This document shows positions 14,030 through 16,614 of a stretch of DNA of 16,614 nt, piece by piece. Numbering within the stretch: the stretch's first letter is position 1; each line of letters begins with the position of its first letter. The notes under the pieces are model-generated. The model saw nothing but the letters and a program-made list of their open reading frames with translations, was not told the DNA's origin and ran no database searches. The stretch is from Hyphomicrobiales bacterium. GTDB lineage: Bacteria > Pseudomonadota > Alphaproteobacteria > Rhizobiales > Beijerinckiaceae. The position numbers and the translations under genes are program-made. The stretch is from contig JAGWKJ010000019.1 in the NCBI GenBank assembly GCA_028865375.1, forward strand, positions 1 to 16,614, given 5' to 3'.

Positions 14030-15009
14030 GCGGCGCGCTCGCCGGCCGGCGCGGGGAGCGGGAAGTGGCAATGCACGTAGCCCTCCCCACCGGTCGAGGC
14101 GCGCGGCGGCGCCTGCGTGCGGCAGACGTCCTGCGCGCGCGGGCAGCGCGGCGCGAAGGCGCAGGGCAGTCGCGGCTCGGAGGGGCCGGGCACGGCGCCG
14201 GGGATCGCGGCCAGCCGCTCGCCCGTCGCGCGCTCGGGCAACGCGTCGAGCAGCGCGGCCGTATAGGGATGGCGCGGCGCCGCGAACAGGGCGGCGGCCG
14301 CGTTCCCCTCCGCGCGGCGGCCGGCATATTGCACGACCACGCGGTCGGCGGTCTCCGCCACCACGCCCATGTCGTGGGTGACGAGCACCAGCGCCATGCC
14401 GGTCTCGGCCCGCAGGCGCTTCAGCAGGTCGAGGATCTGCGCCTGCACCGTGACGTCGAGCGCGGTGGTCGGCTCGTCGGCGATCAGCAGCTTGGGACGC
14501 AGCGCGATCGCCATCGCGATCATCGCGCGCTGGCACATGCCGCCCGACATCTGGTGGGGGAACGCGCGGGCGCGCGCCTCCGGCTCGGGAATGCCGACCT
14601 CGGCCAGCAGCGCCACCGCGCGCTTCCTCGCCTCCGCGCCGCGCGCCGCGCCATGCGCAGACAGCGCCTCGGCGATCTGGAAGCCGACCGTGAAGCACGG
14701 GTTCAGCGCCGACATCGGCTCCTGGAAGATCATCGCCAGATCCTTGCCGACCAGCGCGCGGCGCTCGCGCGGGGACAGCGCCCGCAGGTCGCGGCCGTCG
14801 AACTCGATCCGCTCGGCGGTCACCTTCGCGTTCCAGGGCAGCAGGCCCATCACTGCGAGCATCGCCACCGACTTGCCCGAACCCGATTCCCCCACGATCG
14901 CCAGCGTCTCGCCGGCGTCGACCGTGACGTCGACGCCTTCGACCGCGCGGAACGGGCCGGCGCGGGTCGCGAATTCCACCGTCAGGCCGCGCACGTCGAG
15001 CAGCGCCAC
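14026..15009 (-). CDS. Peptide/nickel-type ABC transporter ATP-binding protein (DppD/OppD-like)
   Basis: A 327-residue ATPase, the partner of the DppF-like subunit. Walker A is GESGSGKS (40-47), the Q-loop is AMIFQEPMSALNPCFTVG (92-109), the signature is MSGGMCQRAMIA (154-165) with M and C where Q/R residues are common, Walker B is LLIADEP (174-180), and the switch histidine is in VTHD. The C-terminal extension ends with LPCAFAPRCPRAQDVCRTQ and a later VHCH, giving a four-cysteine set as in iron-sulfur-binding Dpp ATPases. The start codon is GTG at 15009, one base after the stop of the upstream permease gene. GLLPWNAKVTAERIEFDGRD, after Walker A, is typical of the D-type subunit. Confidence 0.94.
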   Translation of the reverse strand: MALLDVRGLTVEFATRAGPFRAVEGVDVTVDAGETLAIVGESGSGKSVAMLAVMGLLPWNAKVTAERIEFDGRDLRALSPRERRALVGKDLAMIFQEPMSALNPCFTVGFQIAEALSAHGAARGAEARKRAVALLAEVGIPEPEARARAFPHQMSGGMCQRAMIAMAIALRPKLLIADEPTTALDVTVQAQILDLLKRLRAETGMALVLVTHDMGVVAETADRVVVQYAGRRAEGNAAAALFAAPRHPYTAALLDALPERATGERLAAIPGAVPGPSEPRLPCAFAPRCPRAQDVCRTQAPPRASTGGEGYVHCHFPLPAPAGERAA

Positions 15010-15010
15010 G

Positions 15011-15886
15011 TCAGCTCCTCCGCAGCTTGGGGTCGAGCGCGTCGCGCAGGCCGTCGCCGGCGATGTTGATGGCGAGCACCGTGACCAGGATCGCGATGCC
15101 CGGCGCGGCGACCATCCACGGGTCGGCGCGCAGGAAGTCGCGGGAATCGGCGAGCATCGCGCCCCATTCGGGCGTCGGGGGCTGCGCGCCGAGCCCCAGG
15201 AATCCCAGGCCCGCCGCCTCGATGATGGCGTCTGACACGCCCAGCGCCGCGACCACCAGGATCGGCGCGGTCGCGTTGGGCAACACGGTCCTCAGCATCA
15301 GCCGGACCTTCGACGCCCCCATCGCGCGGGCGGCGGTGACGTAATCCTTCGACAGTTCGGAGAGCGCGGCGGCGCGCGACACGCGCACGAAGCGCGGCAG
15401 ATAGACGATGGCGATGGCGAGAATCGTGTTGGCGAGGCTCGGGCCGACGATGGCGACGATCAGGATCGCGAGCACGAGGCTGGGCACGGCCAGCACGATG
15501 TCCATCATGCGCATCACCAGGCCGTCGAACCAACCGCCGATCGCCGCCGTGGCGAGGCCGAGCGCGGCGCCGGTCAGCACGGTCGCCGCGGCGACGCTGA
15601 AGCCGATGAACAGCGAGATGCGCGCGCCCCAGAGCACGCGGCTGAGCTGGTCGCGGCCGACGCCGTCGGTGCCCAGCGGAAAGCGCCAGGAGCCGCCGGG
15701 CGCGAAGGCGGGCGGCGCGGCAACCGCGTCGCGGAACTGGTCGAGCGGCGAATGGGGCGCGACGAACGGGGCGAAGATCCCCGCCAGCGCGATCAGGGCC
15801 AGGATCGCGAGCGCGAGCACCGCGCCGCGGTTTTCGGCGAACGCGGCGAGCGCGTCGGCCCAAGGCGAGCGGGGCCGTTCAACCAC
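15011..15886 (-). CDS. Peptide/nickel-type ABC transporter permease (DppC/OppC-like)
   Basis: A 291-residue inner-membrane permease. The first membrane helix (about 25-41, VLALAILALIALAGIFA) is followed by a periplasmic loop (PHSPLDQF, WRFPLGTDGVGRDQLSRVLW), the hallmark of the C-type subunit. Further hydrophobic helices follow, with the EAA-type coupling segment EAAGLGFLGLGAQPPTPEWG that contacts the ATPases and the end GDGLRDALDPKLRRS. The start is GTG at 15886, overlapping the upstream permease gene by 8 bp; its stop is 1 bp from the DppD-like start. Substrate cannot be deduced, because the solute-binding protein gene is not in the window. Confidence 0.94.
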   Translation of the reverse strand: MVERPRSPWADALAAFAENRGAVLALAILALIALAGIFAPFVAPHSPLDQFRDAVAAPPAFAPGGSWRFPLGTDGVGRDQLSRVLWGARISLFIGFSVAAATVLTGAALGLATAAIGGWFDGLVMRMMDIVLAVPSLVLAILIVAIVGPSLANTILAIAIVYLPRFVRVSRAAALSELSKDYVTAARAMGASKVRLMLRTVLPNATAPILVVAALGVSDAIIEAAGLGFLGLGAQPPTPEWGAMLADSRDFLRADPWMVAAPGIAILVTVLAINIAGDGLRDALDPKLRRS

Positions 15887-16614
15887 GGCGCAGCCTCGGG
15901 TCGATGACGGCGTGCAGCAGGTCGACGGCGAGGTTCACGACCACGACGAGCGAGGAGATCATCAGGATGCCGCCCTGCAGCGCCGGATAGTCGCGGCGCT
16001 GGATCGAATCGATCAGCCACTTGCCGACGCCGGGCCAGGAAAAGATCGTCTCGGTCAGCACCGCGCCCGCGAGCAGCGTGCCCACCAGCGTGCCCAGCAC
16101 CGTCACCACCGGCATCAGCGCGTTGCGCAGCGCGTGCAGGCCCACGACGCGGAAGGGCGACAGGCCCTTGGCGCGCGCAGTGCGGAGATAGTCCTCCCCC
16201 AGCGTCTCCAGCATCGCCGAGCGCGTCATGCGCGCGATCACGCCCAGCGGCACGGTGCCCAGCACGATCGTGGGCAGCACGAGGTGGCGCAGGGCGTCGA
16301 GGAACGCGCCCTTCTGGCCGCTCAGCCAGGCGTCGACGGTCATGAAGCCGGTGACCGGATCGAAATAATATTTCACGAGGTCGATGCGTCCCGACACCGG
16401 CGTCCAGCCCAGCGTCACCGAGAACAGGATGACGAGCAGCAGGCCCCACCAGAAGATCGGCATCGAATAGCCCACCAGCGCGGCGCCGATGATGGCGTGG
16501 TCGACCGGCCCGCCGCGCCTGACCGCCGCGATCACGCCGGCCGGCACGCCCAGCAGCGTCGCGAACAGCATGGCGCAGACCGACAGTTCGAGCGTGGCGG
16601 GGAACAGCGTGCGG
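15879..16614 (-). CDS. Peptide/nickel-type ABC transporter permease (DppB/OppB-like), 5' end outside window
   Basis: The last 244 or so residues of the B-type permease; the frame runs to the window edge (RTLFPATLELSVCAMLFATL at its visible start), so the methionine at 16571 is internal. Visible features include GYSMPIFWWGLLLVILFSV, MTRSAMLETLGEDYLRTARA with KGLSPFRVVGLHALRNALMP (the coupling loop), ETIFSWPGVGKWLIDSIQRR and the C-terminal NLAVDLLHAVIDPRLRRG, all standard for this family. The N-terminal helix and signature are missing. It is first in the visible operon; a solute-binding protein gene probably lies just beyond the window end. Confidence 0.95.
   Translation of the reverse strand, partial: RTLFPATLELSVCAMLFATLLGVPAGVIAAVRRGGPVDHAIIGAALVGYSMPIFWWGLLLVILFSVTLGWTPVSGRIDLVKYYFDPVTGFMTVDAWLSGQKGAFLDALRHLVLPTIVLGTVPLGVIARMTRSAMLETLGEDYLRTARAKGLSPFRVVGLHALRNALMPVVTVLGTLVGTLLAGAVLTETIFSWPGVGKWLIDSIQRRDYPALQGGILMISSLVVVVNLAVDLLHAVIDPRLRRG

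Overview
This is a very GC-rich window in which nearly every recognisable gene is a conserved alphaproteobacterial chromosomal gene. The clues to the lineage are the order (RNase E tail, DsbA-like protein, accB, accC), the adjacent pyrC'-like, plsY and dprA genes, and the RRGWWQR-type tail of RNase E. I see no phage, plasmid, transposase, CRISPR, tRNA or rRNA genes. Genus or family cannot be fixed by eye; a Rhodospirillales- or Hyphomicrobiales-type genome is a reasonable guess.

Layout. Bases 1-3351 are on the plus strand: the 3' end of a probable rne gene, a periplasmic ScsC/DsbA-type thiol-disulfide protein, the acetyl-CoA carboxylase subunits accB and accC, and a small TfoX-N-like protein. 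Bases 3366-10217 are on the minus strand. Read in their own direction they are glyQ, a xylulokinase (xylB), a dihydroorotase-like protein without its metal-binding histidines (pyrC'-like), plsY, dprA (2 bp after plsY) and a small secreted unknown protein. A 452-bp non-coding gap with a REP-like inverted repeat separates xylB from the pyrC'-like gene. Bases 10352-13059 return to the plus strand: a secreted L,D-transpeptidase, an unnamed protein that starts at a TTG overlapping the transpeptidase stop codon, and a YqgE/AlgH-family protein. Bases 13073-16614 are a tightly packed minus-strand peptide/nickel-type ABC transporter operon in the order permease B (cut by the window end), permease C, ATPase D, ATPase F. 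Its genes overlap or are 1 bp apart, and three begin with GTG.

Functions. The window covers fatty-acid precursor synthesis (AccBC), phospholipid synthesis (PlsY), glycyl-tRNA charging (GlyQ), pyrimidine synthesis scaffolding (the pyrC'-like protein), DNA uptake or recombination (DprA), cell-wall cross-linking (L,D-transpeptidase), periplasmic disulfide chemistry and peptide import. Only xylB and the ABC transporter look like accessory metabolism.

I do not see a clear undescribed system. The most interesting points are the pseudo-dihydroorotase with no pyrB beside it, the separation of glyQ from glyS by xylB, the unnamed protein with an Ada-like GHRPCxxC motif, the REP-like element, a near-consensus CtrA-type site upstream of the L,D-transpeptidase, and a possible leaderless start for the yqgE-like gene.
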